DNA of 64,000 nt from Nostoc sp. NOS(2021) (lineage in GTDB: Bacteria > Cyanobacteriota > Cyanobacteriia > Cyanobacteriales > Nostocaceae). The translations under genes were made by a program, and so were the position numbers. The DNA is taken from positions 1-64,000 of the forward strand of contig NZ_JABXKM010000099.1 in NCBI RefSeq assembly GCF_017115025.1, given 5' to 3'. The notes under the pieces were generated by a model. That model searched no databases and was not told the DNA's origin. It was given only the letters and a program-made list of their open reading frames with translations. Of the stretch, positions 19,746 through 30,071 are shown piece by piece. Every line of letters begins with the position of its first letter. Within the stretch, counting starts at the first letter, position 1.

Positions 19746-20186
19746 ACGGAGCAGATTGAGAGAGCATTTGATAATTTCTTCGCGTCACCGCGTCTTTTTT
19801 GATCACCCCGGAATACTTACCTATTTAGTTCAAACTCCCCACTCATTATTATTATCGGCGAACCAATCACTCTAGGACTTCTTGCTACCGCTAGATTAAG
19901 TAGATATAAATTTACTGGATTACTTGTAAAGATTTGGTAATTATTTTTTCATAATAAAAAATAACTTAACCTTGTAATTACTGTTTTATAAGGGTTTTCC
20001 GTGGTATTGACTATTACTAAAGCGTGAATGAAACATAAGTTTTTATGGTAATCTATCAAAAAACTCATAAATAATTTTGAGCGTCAAAAATAGTTAAAAC
20101 GCTCATTTTAATAAACTATTAATTCTACTTCTATATGTAGAAACAATAGCTTTTAATGTATAACTAATCTGATTATTCTCTAAGTA

Positions 20187-20789
20187 ATGGTAAGGTGGGA
20201 TGTCATGGTAAAGCAGGCTACTCTTCAATCAAATAAACTACCAACGATTGAAGACGCTAAATTTGCGCTTGACAACTTTAATATCCAAAACGAAATTACA
20301 GCTTCAGCTTGGCGGGGTCAGATTGAGCCAGCTATTGACGCTGCCAGAGTGACTGTACCGACTTGTATTTGTTTAGACTTAGAAGACTTGAAGTGTTTTG
20401 AAGCAGTAGAGTGCCAGTATGAACGCTGGGGAGTAATTTTTCACAATACTCTAGCAATACAGCCATCAAATCCAGCATTTCCAACCTATTCAGGGCTAAC
20501 AGTCTTAATGGGAGCGCCTAAAAGCGGATTTTTAGAAGCTACTTTCTTGCATCCGGTTAACTCGGTTAGCGCCTTTGTCACTAGTTCGCAACGGCTAGTG
20601 CTTTCCGCCTACGATCGCGATCGGCAACTGCTCGGTCAAACTGCATTACCAAGCGCTAATCTTGCCAATTCAGACTCGGCAATTTCTCCCAATACCTTAT
20701 TATCTATAACTGTGAATAACATATACAGCGTTACCTTCTGTGCTTTTGATGGTCAATTCACCCTTGATAACTTTCGTTTTTGTCTTTAA
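20187..20789 (+). CDS. Hypothetical protein
   Basis: 200-aa intact ORF with plausible composition; family not recognised. Confidence 0.6.
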   Translation: MVRWDVMVKQATLQSNKLPTIEDAKFALDNFNIQNEITASAWRGQIEPAIDAARVTVPTCICLDLEDLKCFEAVECQYERWGVIFHNTLAIQPSNPAFPTYSGLTVLMGAPKSGFLEATFLHPVNSVSAFVTSSQRLVLSAYDRDRQLLGQTALPSANLANSDSAISPNTLLSITVNNIYSVTFCAFDGQFTLDNFRFCL

Positions 20790-20887
20790 TAAGACTTACG
20801 CACAATAGATCCCCCGACCCCCTTTTAAGGCTTGCTCTAATTCCCTCCTTAAAAAGGAGGGTTCGGGAGGATCAGGTTTGGATGTCC

Positions 20888-21286
20888 TTATGTTAGAGCG
20901 ATCGCTAACATATTTAAACAATACATCCTCATCCAATTAGTATTATCAGATTGGTCGATGTGTCCGCCTGTAGGTAAAGCCGCATTGCGGTCAAATACAC
21001 CAATATTATCTAAACCGAGAAATCCCCCTTGAAAGACGTTGTTACCTTCAGCATCTTTGCGATTCACCCACCAGCTAAAATTGAGCATTAGCTTTTGAAA
21101 TACCCGCTCTAAAAACTGTCTATCTGCTCGTCCATATATCTTCTGTTCAATTTTGTAAATACGCCAAGTTGCCCAAGTATGAACAGGTGGATTAACATCA
21201 CCAAATGCCCATTCATAGGCAGGAATTTGCCCATTAGGATGCATATATAGCAGGGAACAGGGAATAATATCCCAAATTATTCTCAA
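20888..21286 (-). pseudogene. C-terminal fragment of MGH1-like glucosidase
   Basis: [42 protein letters not shown]...[47 protein letters not shown] resembles the C-terminal part of much larger MGH1/GH63-type proteins. Only 132 aa remain. Confidence 0.75.
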
Positions 21287-21306
21287 ACAACTGTAAGTCC
21301 TGAGTT

Positions 21307-21361
21307 ATATCATGTCCGGCTGATTAGTTGTCATATCGTAAGTGATTAGGCGGATATGATA
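21307..21361. mobile_element. MITE-like element, family 2 copy 1 (TIR TATCATGTCCG, TSD TTA)
   Basis: TTA|TATCATGTCCGGCTGATTAGTTGT...AGTGATTAGGCGGATATGATA|TTA. Confidence 0.75.
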
Positions 21362-21373
21362 TTATTCCCCGGA

Positions 21374-23383
21374 TCAAATCTCTGTCGCCAACCAAGCACG
21401 TAAAACCTCTGCCACTGTCCACGCTTGGGCAATACATCCCCGTGGAGTCATCGGAGCATCACCATCAAAAATTTCGCTGAAACTGCCAAGACCGTGTGCA
21501 GTGAGATGATTAGCCATTGGTTCCAAAAATTGACGAGCCTGCTCAGGGTTTTTGTAGACGCGCAGGTGTGCTAGGACGAACGGCCCCAACAACCAACCCC
21601 AGACGGTTCCCTGATGGTAAGCTCCATCGCGTTGATACTGATTTCCGCCGTATTTACCCTGATATTGGGGATGTTCGGGGGCAAGCGATCGCAACCCATG
21701 AGAAGTTAACAGCACTCGTCCGCAAGTTTCCACCACACTCCTTTGCTGGGCAGGTGTGAGCGGACTTTCTGGTAATGAAACAGCAAATATTTGGTTAGGA
21801 CGCAACGCTGAATCATCACGATCAGGACTGTCTATCACGTCATAGCAATAACCTGTCTCCTCATTCCAGAAGCGAGAAAATCTATACTCAGCACGGTCTG
21901 CCATTGCCTCATATTCTTGATGTGGTTTACCAAGCTGACGGGCAAACTTTGCCATTGTCCGTAGAGCATTATACCAGAGGGCATTAACTTCAATCGGTTT
22001 GCCAATTCGGGGTGTTACTACCCAATCGTCAACCTTGGCATCCATCCAGGTCAGTTGTACACCTGCAACACCTGCATAAAGTAAGCCATCGGCTGGATCG
22101 AGGTGGATGTTGTAGCGTGTACCGCGACAGTGCCAATCAATGATGTCTGCAAGTATTGGAAAGAGTTCAGCAAGCAAATTATCATCGTCCGTAGCGCTGT
22201 AGTAGGCGCGGACTGCTTCAAAGTACCAGAGAGTGGCATCGACAGTATTGTATTCTGGTTGCTCACCCGCATCGGGAAAGCGATTCGGCAACATTCCTTG
22301 ATCTACGTATCTGGCAAAGGTGCGAAGAATTGAGCGTGCTACCTCTGGGCGACCAGTCGAAATTGTCAAACCAGGTAGACTAATCATTGTGTCGCGTCCC
22401 CAGTCGCTAAACCAGTGATAACCAGCGATGATAGTTTTACCGTGGGGGTCTTCTGGTACTGGGCGGTTAACAATAAACTGGTCAGCAGCTAGTACTAGCT
22501 GGTTGATCCAGCTAGGTGATTCCTTAGTGTTGAGGGGTCGGTTACTATTCCAAAGTCCTGTTAGCTTCTGCTCTTGAGCGCGGCGTAACTTAAGTGTGGC
22601 TTCGCTATTGAGATTTGGTTGTTTTTCTGTGCTGGCTACAAACGCGATCGCTTCCCCAGGATTCAGTGTAACTTCAAAAGTGGCGGCGTGGAGATGGTCT
22701 TCTTTGTCGCTCAATCCCCGATAGCGTTCAACTGCCAAGTCAAAGCCATAATACCAATTGTGAGCAGGGGATGCACTAACGCGTGAAGCGCAGCTATCGC
22801 CTTTGGGCGAATCGCTCAGTAGATACAGTGGTACAGCACCCGGATAAGCAGTTACACAAATCCCCTGTTCCACTTGCTCAACAGACATCTGCCAACCGTT
22901 GCTTTGGGTGTAGCCGTGATAATCGCGGTAGTTGACCATTGCTTTGAGCGTTAACTTCAGCGGTTGGGTGGCACGACGCAGAGTATATTGGACATAGGTT
23001 GTGTTAGCGCCTTGTTGCATCCACACCCGTTTTTCTAACAAGGCATCGGCAACAGCAAAACACCATAGGGGTATTGTGTTTTCCAGAGAAAAACGTTCAA
23101 TATGTTGATAACCGTGGGGACTGACAATCCCATCTGCCCAACGATTGGTGTATAGAGAATAGGAGCGAGTGTCATACAGGATAGTTTCATCTAGTTTTGC
23201 CAGCAGCAAAGTGCGACCTAAAGGTGGTTTCAATGCTGCTACCAGTAGTCCGTGATAGCGGCGGGTCAATAAATTAGCCACAGTTCCAGAGGCGTAACCA
23301 CCAATACCGTTAGTAACTAACCACTCCCGCGATTCTGCGGTGTCAAGATTGCCGCAGATTTCCCGCCCAAATTGTATACACAT
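21374..23383 (-). CDS. Glycogen debranching enzyme / amylo-alpha-1,6-glucosidase family
   Basis: EWLVTNGIGGYASGTVANLLTRRYHGLLVAAL, AGYHWFSDWGRDTMISLPGL, YQRDGAYHQGTVWGWLLGPF. Confidence 0.92.
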   Translation of the reverse strand: MCIQFGREICGNLDTAESREWLVTNGIGGYASGTVANLLTRRYHGLLVAALKPPLGRTLLLAKLDETILYDTRSYSLYTNRWADGIVSPHGYQHIERFSLENTIPLWCFAVADALLEKRVWMQQGANTTYVQYTLRRATQPLKLTLKAMVNYRDYHGYTQSNGWQMSVEQVEQGICVTAYPGAVPLYLLSDSPKGDSCASRVSASPAHNWYYGFDLAVERYRGLSDKEDHLHAATFEVTLNPGEAIAFVASTEKQPNLNSEATLKLRRAQEQKLTGLWNSNRPLNTKESPSWINQLVLAADQFIVNRPVPEDPHGKTIIAGYHWFSDWGRDTMISLPGLTISTGRPEVARSILRTFARYVDQGMLPNRFPDAGEQPEYNTVDATLWYFEAVRAYYSATDDDNLLAELFPILADIIDWHCRGTRYNIHLDPADGLLYAGVAGVQLTWMDAKVDDWVVTPRIGKPIEVNALWYNALRTMAKFARQLGKPHQEYEAMADRAEYRFSRFWNEETGYCYDVIDSPDRDDSALRPNQIFAVSLPESPLTPAQQRSVVETCGRVLLTSHGLRSLAPEHPQYQGKYGGNQYQRDGAYHQGTVWGWLLGPFVLAHLRVYKNPEQARQFLEPMANHLTAHGLGSFSEIFDGDAPMTPRGCIAQAWTVAEVLRAWLATEI

Positions 23384-23632
23384 AACTCAACACTTTTTTT
23401 GGCGCTCAATATCTGGATTATCGATTATGAATCCTCTACTGTGCTGAGAGTGGTATTAAGAGTTAATAAAAGCGCAATTTTCGGTTAATCCCAACTAAAA
23501 TCTTAACTGCTAATCAGGGCTAAAATTTATTAGCTTAAGCAATGTTAAATACTAGTATCTTTGGTAAGACATTTCTGTAAGTAGAAGCTAAAATGTCTCT
23601 AAACTTACACACAGGCATTAACAATTCAAAAT

Positions 23633-23794
23633 TCAAAATGGTGTACCGTTTTGTGGTTGAACGGTAATCTCAATTAGAGCATAAGCTTCACCAGTTTCTT
23701 CACCTACCGCCTTAAAGGTATATAAATCCCCAAGCACCCAGTATGAAGAACCTTGTCTGGTTGCTGTAATAAGCTGCTGTACATTGACTGTCAT
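23633..23794 (-). pseudogene. Truncated cupin-like protein (N-terminal part only)
   Basis: MTVNVQQLITATRQGSSYWVLGDLYTFKAVGEETGEAYALIEITVQPQNGTPF then stop. It looks like the start of a cupin truncated before the metal-binding motif. Confidence 0.55.
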
Positions 23795-23850
23795 GATGAT
23801 TTCCTTTTGAAATTTACCTTTGAACCTCACAGAAACTTTAGTTGCCAAAA

Positions 23851-24015
23851 GCATTGGCATTGTCAGTCGATGCATTGGCATTGCAAGTCGATGCATTAGC
23901 ATTGTCAGTCGATGCATTAGCATTGTCAGTCGATGCATTGGCATTGTCAGTCGATGCATTGGCATTGCAAGTCGATGCATTAACATTGTCAGTCGATGCA
24001 TTAACATTGCAGGTC
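23851..24015. repeat. 21-bp direct tandem repeat, about 7.9 copies
   Basis: Unit GCATTGGCATTGTCAGTCGAT with variants (gcattAgcattg.., ..attgCAagtcgat, gcattAAcattg..), contiguous from 23851. Confidence 0.95.
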
Positions 24016-24076
24016 AAAAAACTTGTGTGTACACCGTAGCTTTTTCCAGGGGGCTAGGGGAAAGCAAAATTGCGAC

Positions 24077-24790
24077 TTAAGTAACTGGGGTGGCTTCCAC
24101 TTGACCAGTCTGGGCATTATCACTAACTTTCAGAACGGTATCCATCGCATCAGCACCCATCCGAGCAGCTATTTCCGGGCAGGGTTTATTGGCATGGATG
24201 TTAACTTGAGTGCTATCTTTCTTCTCTAGGCTGACTTCTCGCCGCCCATATTTCAGAACAGTTGACATCCAAACTAACTCGTCCATAAACTTTTCCATGC
24301 GGCGAATGTAGGTTGGTTTGTCAATTAAATTGCTCGACTCATCAAATAGTTTCTGAACGTTGCTAAAGTTGAGGTCATAAAAAATAGTTATTAGTCCCAA
24401 CTCCCGCATCACAGGTAAGAGGTTTTGGATTACCCTTGTGCCACCAAAGGGCCCTGATGAAACGCCACATAGTCCAACGGCTTTATGAATGTATTCTTTG
24501 AGGCAGGTATCAAGCACGTGTTTGAGCAAACCCGGATAACCGTGGTTATACTCTGGTGCAACGATAATTAATCCATCTGCTCGCTCAATAGTTGCAGAAA
24601 ATTGAGGGTCTTTGAGTGATTCTCCTGCATCATCTGTAGCGATCGCAATATCTCTAATATCGATTAGTTCGGTTTCTAGGCGATCGCGTGCTGCAACCTG
24701 CTCCACAATAAATTTAGCAACGTATTCACTTTGGCGACCTTGACGGGGAGTACCAAGAATCACTGGAATAAATAAGGATGAATCTGACAT
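24077..24790 (-). CDS. NADPH-dependent FMN reductase family protein
   Basis: Likely true start at MSDSSLFIPVILGTPRQGRQSEYVAKFIVEQ; APEYNHGYPGLLKHVLD and GVSSGPFGGTRV flavodoxin-like motifs. The upstream ORF extension is another gene's remnant. Confidence 0.88.
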   Translation of the reverse strand: MSDSSLFIPVILGTPRQGRQSEYVAKFIVEQVAARDRLETELIDIRDIAIATDDAGESLKDPQFSATIERADGLIIVAPEYNHGYPGLLKHVLDTCLKEYIHKAVGLCGVSSGPFGGTRVIQNLLPVMRELGLITIFYDLNFSNVQKLFDESSNLIDKPTYIRRMEKFMDELVWMSTVLKYGRREVSLEKKDSTQVNIHANKPCPEIAARMGADAMDTVLKVSDNAQTGQVEATPVT

Positions 24791-24803
24791 AGTTTTTTTC
24801 TCG

Positions 24804-25022
24804 CTACTGTTCCTGATAATTCCAAAATAGCCCACCATCCACAAAGAAAGTCCTACCTGTAATGTAGTCAGCATTAGAAGACGCCAGAAACGCCCGACAT
24901 CTTGCGGTTGACCTAAACGACCAAGAGAAATATTTTGTAATAACGCACCTAACTTTTCTCGATCGTTCAACAGCTTGGTATTAATAGGAGTTTCTATTCC
25001 TCCCGGTGCAACGTTATGACAC
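24804..25022 (-). pseudogene. C-terminal remnant of short-chain dehydrogenase/reductase, frameshifted
   Basis: Minus strand reads HNVAPGGIETPINTKLLNDREKLGALLQNISLGRLGQPQDVGR, then in another frame FLASSNADYITGRTFFVDGGLFWNYQEQ-stop. Confidence 0.85.
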
Positions 25023-25416
25023 CGCTTATTTCTACCTATTAAATTGTTGTATAAATTTACATTTAGTTAAGTAAAAATTCATAATTTTGTTGTATGCAAA
25101 TAGCAGATGTCTCTAGTAAAATCTTTCTATCAAACTAGTCCAGCGTCGCGGTAGCGAGTCCGCGAGCGTCTTGATTCTGACTTCTGAATTCTTCTTCAAT
25201 TTTATAACCCATGCAATAGGCATCCATGAGGAAAGAGTGTTTAATTACCTGTAGTTATTCAATGAAGATTTGATTGATATAAATACTAGATATTTGCAAT
25301 AAATCTCATCAATAGACAATATTTATTACTTTTACTTACAACTTGTGAGCTAAATCACACTAGCAACCTAAGCACTGAAATAAAATTATATTTATGCATA
25401 AAATATTACGAACGCA

Positions 25417-25941
25417 ATGATGGAATTACTTGAACTAATTTTGGTGCTAACTACAGTAGTTGGTGTTGCAGACGGGAACACAATTTTGGTTAAAGATAAT
25501 GCAGGACAAACAACTACAATCAAGCTAGCGTGTATTAATGCACCAGAGGCGACTGACCAGCCCTATGCTTTAGCAGCAACACAAAAGCTAAAACAGCTAC
25601 TACCACCTCAAAGTCCTGTAGTGATTAGAAGCACAGAACAACTCAAAAGTGGTCGCACAGCTGGTGAAGTGTTTGTGGATAATCGGTCAGTAAATCTCCT
25701 TTTGGTAGAGTCAGGTAATGCCGTTGTTGACCGAGAATCTTTACAAAATTGCTCCGAAAGCAAAACCCAATTTTTAATTGCAGAAGCTAATGCTAAAAAT
25801 AAGCGCTTGGGATTGTGGCAGCAATCAAAAGCGCAGTTGAAGTTTCATGCTAAGTCAGCACTTACATTGTCAGTTATGACTAATTGCGTTCGCCTAAGTT
25901 TGAGCAGTTTTAGGATTGCTGTACTTATTTCATTATTCTAG
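25417..25941 (+). CDS. Staphylococcal nuclease-like (SNase/TNase) protein
   Basis: VADGNTILVKDNAGQTTTIKLACINAPEATDQPYALAATQKLKQLL...SGRTAGEVFVDNRSVNLLLVESGNAVV...NKRLGLWQQ. Confidence 0.8.
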   Translation: MMELLELILVLTTVVGVADGNTILVKDNAGQTTTIKLACINAPEATDQPYALAATQKLKQLLPPQSPVVIRSTEQLKSGRTAGEVFVDNRSVNLLLVESGNAVVDRESLQNCSESKTQFLIAEANAKNKRLGLWQQSKAQLKFHAKSALTLSVMTNCVRLSLSSFRIAVLISLF

Positions 25942-25952
25942 ATTTTTCATAT

Positions 25953-26999
25953 TTATTTTTTGTAAATAGTTGCCTTTTTAATATCACCAATCAATTCATC
26001 AATCCTTGATTTTGTTGTGTTCCAAGAACACATAAAACGTACTCCTCCCACACCAATAAATGTATAAAACTGCCAATTGTTTGCTTTTAAGGCGTGAATG
26101 ACTTGTTCTGGTAGTTTAACAAACACGGCGTTGGCTTCTCTGGGAAACATCAAGTCAACACCTTCTATGTTTAATAGTTGATTTTCTAAGTAATCAGCAC
26201 ATTGATTGGCATGTCTGGCATTTTTTAGCCAAGCACCAGTTTCTAATAAACCCAACCAGGGAGCAGAAATAAACCGCATTTTTGAGGCTAGCTGACCTGC
26301 TTGCTTGCATCGATAATCAAAATCCTCTGCTAGCTCTTTGTTGAAGAAAAGAATGGCTTCACCTAATGCCATTCCATTTTTTGTACCACAAAAGCACAAC
26401 ACATCCACTCCAGTTTTCCAAGTAATTTCAGCAGGGCTTTGATTCATCGCGGCAACTGCATTTGCAAACCGAGCGCCATCCATATGAATCTTTAAGTTAT
26501 ACTTTTTCGCAACTTCTTTAATTTTCAGAAGTTCTTCAACAGAATATAAAGTTCCTAATTCAGTTGATTGTGTGATGCTAATAACTTTAGGTTTGGGATA
26601 ATGAATGTCAGTACGTCTAGTGACAATTGCCTCTATCGCCTCTGATGTTAACTTGCCATTTTTACCTGGAGCAAGTAACAGTTTAGAGCCATTAGATGCA
26701 AATTCAGGTGCGCCACATTCATCTGTTTCTATGTGAGATGTTTCATGACAAATGACGCTGTGATATGACTGACAAAGGGCAGCTAAAGATAAAGAATTTG
26801 CGGCTGTACCGTTAAAGGTAAAAAATACTTCACAATCAATTTCAAAGAGTTCCCGAAAATAATCTGTGGCTTTTTGAGTCCATTCATCATTTCCATAGGC
26901 TGGAACACTACCTTGATTTGCCTTAATCATATATTCCAGCGCTTCTGGACAAATGCCAGAGGAATTATCACTTGCAAACTGCTCTGAGTTACTATTCAT
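25953..26999 (-). CDS. Threonine aldolase / beta-eliminating lyase family
   Basis: NGTAANSLSLAALCQSYHSVICHETSHIETDECGAPEF, KIHMDGARFANAVA, FCGTKNGMALGEAILFF (PLP lysine). Confidence 0.92.
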   Translation of the reverse strand: MNSNSEQFASDNSSGICPEALEYMIKANQGSVPAYGNDEWTQKATDYFRELFEIDCEVFFTFNGTAANSLSLAALCQSYHSVICHETSHIETDECGAPEFASNGSKLLLAPGKNGKLTSEAIEAIVTRRTDIHYPKPKVISITQSTELGTLYSVEELLKIKEVAKKYNLKIHMDGARFANAVAAMNQSPAEITWKTGVDVLCFCGTKNGMALGEAILFFNKELAEDFDYRCKQAGQLASKMRFISAPWLGLLETGAWLKNARHANQCADYLENQLLNIEGVDLMFPREANAVFVKLPEQVIHALKANNWQFYTFIGVGGVRFMCSWNTTKSRIDELIGDIKKATIYKK

Positions 27000-27159
27000 A
27001 ATCTCTACGTTGATTTTTATCAGTAATTTTTACAATATTAGTGAATAATTTTGGCACTTGCCAACTCTAAGATTGACGGGGATGCTATTAACCTCTCAAA
27101 TTATCTCAGAACTCTGCTAATTAAAAGAACTTTGGATAGTAGTAAACTAGATGTTTCTC

Positions 27160-27251
27160 AGGACTTACGCAAAAAGGCAGTGAAAGCCTTGATTTACCGT
27201 AGGGGCAATTCATGAATTACCCCTACATTCCGTACTTGATGCGTAAGTCCT
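27160..27251. mobile_element. MITE-like element, family 1 copy 2
   Basis: AGGACTTACGCA...TGCGTAAGTCCT with internal near-palindrome GTAGGGGCAATTCATGAATTACCCCTAC; GTTTCT flanks both ends. Confidence 0.75.
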
Positions 27252-27740
27252 AGTTTCTATAGCCCTACTTAATCGTTGGTGAACAACAAGATTTCCAATT
27301 TTTTAGATAAGTCGGAAATCTGAATCTTTTGATTTTCACAAATAAAATAGAATTGCTATATCTTGCATTAACCTGTTAATAATTAGTTTTTGTTGTCGTA
27401 GCTTTTCTCTGAGTAGTTATCGCCCCAAATAGTATATTTATACTATAAAATGATATATGACTTTGCTGATGTCCACAGAAAACTAGAGTCTTAGTTTCCC
27501 GTTACTGAGACGTTAGATTACTACGGTGTCTTTGTCAGCTTTGCGTTGAGGGGATTTTGGGACGTTAACACCGCAAATAACTAAATATTATGCTAGAAAA
27601 ATAAAGTTTGTTAATCATATACTTATAATGTACCATAAATGCCCTACCAATACAATAACTATGACATCACTCTTGTAGGGGTACAAATTGGGGAACCCGC
27701 CCAAGGCACTGGCTCACCAATGACTAATGACTAATAACTA

Positions 27741-28523
27741 ATGACTGAACCATTGATTGAACTGAAAAGTGTTTCTAAGTCCTTTGGTAGCCATAAAGTT
27801 CTAGATAATGTAGACTTGACCATTTACCGGGGAGAAGCACTGGGGATTATTGGCCCATCAGGGACTGGTAAATCAACAATTTTACGGGTAATGGCGGGGG
27901 TACTTAGTCCCGATGAAGGAGAAATTTATGTGCAAGGAGTGCGGCGAGACGGTTTGATTGAGGATGGTGTCCAGGAGGTTGGCATTGGCATGGTGTTTCA
28001 GCAGGCGGCGCTATTTGATTCGCTGACGGTGGAGGAAAATGTGGGATTTTTACTTTATCAAAATTCAAAGCTACCGCGATCGCGCATCCGAGATTTGGTA
28101 AAAGAAAAATTGCAGATGGTAGGTTTACCAGGAATAGGCGACCTCTACCCAGCCGAACTTTCGGGGGGAATGCGAAAACGGGTAAGTTTTGCCCGTGCGA
28201 TTATGTCTAACCCCGATAGCCCCACAGAAGGCGCAGAAGTTCTATTATACGATGAACCGACAGCCGGACTTGATCCCATTGCCTCAACAGTAATCGAAGA
28301 TTTAATCCGTTATTTGCAAAGTTCACATGAAACTTGTAGTACCTATGCCGTTGTTACCCACCAAGCCAGCACTGCCCGCCGTACAGCTGATAGACTTATA
28401 TTTCTCTATGAAGGTAAAGTGCAGTGGCAGGGTACAGTTAGTGAAATACACAACACAGAAAATCCGTTGATCAGACAATTTATCAGTGGAAGTGTGGAAG
28501 GACCGATTCAAGTCGGGGGCTAG
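27741..28523 (+). CDS. ABC transporter ATP-binding protein (MlaF/Ttg2A-like)
   Basis: GPSGTGKSTILRVMAG, ELSGGMRKRVSFARAI, VLLYDEPTAGLDPIAS; followed by an MCE-domain gene. Confidence 0.9.
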   Translation: MTEPLIELKSVSKSFGSHKVLDNVDLTIYRGEALGIIGPSGTGKSTILRVMAGVLSPDEGEIYVQGVRRDGLIEDGVQEVGIGMVFQQAALFDSLTVEENVGFLLYQNSKLPRSRIRDLVKEKLQMVGLPGIGDLYPAELSGGMRKRVSFARAIMSNPDSPTEGAEVLLYDEPTAGLDPIASTVIEDLIRYLQSSHETCSTYAVVTHQASTARRTADRLIFLYEGKVQWQGTVSEIHNTENPLIRQFISGSVEGPIQVGG

Positions 28524-28571
28524 AAACTTAAAAGTGAGGAGTTAAGAATGAGGAGTGAGGAGTTAAATTCG

Positions 28572-28604
28572 ACTCATAACTCATAACTCATAACTCATAA
28601 CTCC
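28572..28604. repeat. Heptameric short tandem repeat (ACTCATA)4
   Basis: actcata x4 then actcc, between the ABC ATPase and MCE genes. Confidence 0.9.
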
Positions 28605-30071
28605 TTGTTGGTTGTTGGTAGAGGCAAAAAAATGCGAGGTCTTATGACAAGCAGCTTCGCGTCTGGGCGAACATTTCGAGAAGGCTCTGTGGGGTTATTA
28701 CTCCTGCTAGGATTAGGGGTATTTGGATTACTCTTTTTGTGGTTAAATAGATTCACTGCTGCTGGTCGTTCATACAAAGCTATTGTGGAATTTGCTAACG
28801 CTGGCGGAATGCAAAAGGGAGCAGTAGTTCGTTATCGTGGCGTTAAGGTAGGAACTATTTCCCAGATTCTACCAGGCCCAAATGCCATTGATGTAGAGAT
28901 TGAAATTGCCAAAACTGACCTAATTATCCCCCGAAATGTACTGGTGGAAGCTAATCAAAGCGGGTTAATTAGCGAAAGTATTATCGACATTACACCAAAA
29001 GCAACCTTACCTGCTGGGGTTGTGCTTGCTAAACCCCTAGATAAAAATTGTGATACCAGTCTCATCGTCTGTAATGGCTCTCGGTTAAAAGGTCAGGTTG
29101 GGATCAGTGTTGATGAACTAATTCGCAGTTCAACTGACCTAGCTGCTGCATACAATAACCCAAAATTTTATAGAAATGTGAATGGGGTTCTGGAAGCAAC
29201 TACAGGCGCAGCATCCAGTTTTACTGAGCTAAGTCACGATCTCCGAGGTTTGACCAAAAGCTTACGACAACAACTAAACACATTTTCAGCCACTGCTAAT
29301 TCAGTGCAACGGGCAACAAACAAACTTAATGCATCTGCAACTCAAACTATAGATAAATTTGGTGCAACTGCAACTCAAGCAAATCGTTTGCTGAACAACT
29401 TGGATAATCTGTTGACAACAAATCGTTCGGCGCTAGTTGGTGCTTTGAACAATATCACCGAAACCAGCAACCAACTGCGTGTTACAGTCAGTAGCTTATC
29501 ACCATCTGTCAATCGATTGACTCAAGGAAAATTACTCAACAATTTAGAAACTCTTTCAGCAAATGCGGCGCAAGCCTCAGCTAATTTACGCGATGCTTCT
29601 AAAACCTTAAATGATCCAAAGAATGTGGTGCTGCTGCAACAAACTTTAGATTCAGCACGAGTAACGTTTGAAAATACCCAAAAAATTACATCTGATTTGG
29701 ATGAATTGACAGGTGATCCGACTTTCCGCAAAAATCTGCTGCAATTGGTGAATGGTCTAAGTCATTTAGTATCTTCTACACAACAGATGCAGCAACAAGT
29801 GCAAGTTGCTAGTACTCTCGATTCGGTAAAAGCTGCTGTGAGCAAACCAAATAATCTAATTCCTACCCCAGCACCAACCCAACAGGCGGTGTTTCATGAC
29901 AAATCTTTACCCGTCTATACAATTAATCCCTCACCTGCTAATTTTGAAACTGCCGATACCAACCTTCAACCAACCCCCAGTGAGTCTATCCCGAATTCAT
30001 CCCAAGAAGACCTCTTGAAGCAGCTGCGGGAGTATGGTAAGCAACGGGAGCAACTGGAGACGGGGAAATAG
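28605..30071 (+). CDS. MCE family (MlaD-like) protein
   Basis: N-terminal TM helix, YKAIVEFANAGGMQKGAVVRYRGVKVGTISQI MCE domain, long helical C-terminal region. Confidence 0.9.
   Translation: MLVVGRGKKMRGLMTSSFASGRTFREGSVGLLLLLGLGVFGLLFLWLNRFTAAGRSYKAIVEFANAGGMQKGAVVRYRGVKVGTISQILPGPNAIDVEIEIAKTDLIIPRNVLVEANQSGLISESIIDITPKATLPAGVVLAKPLDKNCDTSLIVCNGSRLKGQVGISVDELIRSSTDLAAAYNNPKFYRNVNGVLEATTGAASSFTELSHDLRGLTKSLRQQLNTFSATANSVQRATNKLNASATQTIDKFGATATQANRLLNNLDNLLTTNRSALVGALNNITETSNQLRVTVSSLSPSVNRLTQGKLLNNLETLSANAAQASANLRDASKTLNDPKNVVLLQQTLDSARVTFENTQKITSDLDELTGDPTFRKNLLQLVNGLSHLVSSTQQMQQQVQVASTLDSVKAAVSKPNNLIPTPAPTQQAVFHDKSLPVYTINPSPANFETADTNLQPTPSESIPNSSQEDLLKQLREYGKQREQLETGK

Noticed and set aside
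23820-24080. Plus-strand ORFs (CIGIVSR / ALALSVD heptads) and the MHRLTM extension on the minus strand
   Set aside because: They arise from the 21-bp tandem repeat being open in several frames; no supporting gene context.
27741-30071. Novel lipid transporter lacking MlaE
   Set aside because: Absence of the permease gene next to MlaF/MlaD-like genes may simply reflect the permease being encoded elsewhere; cannot be judged from this window.
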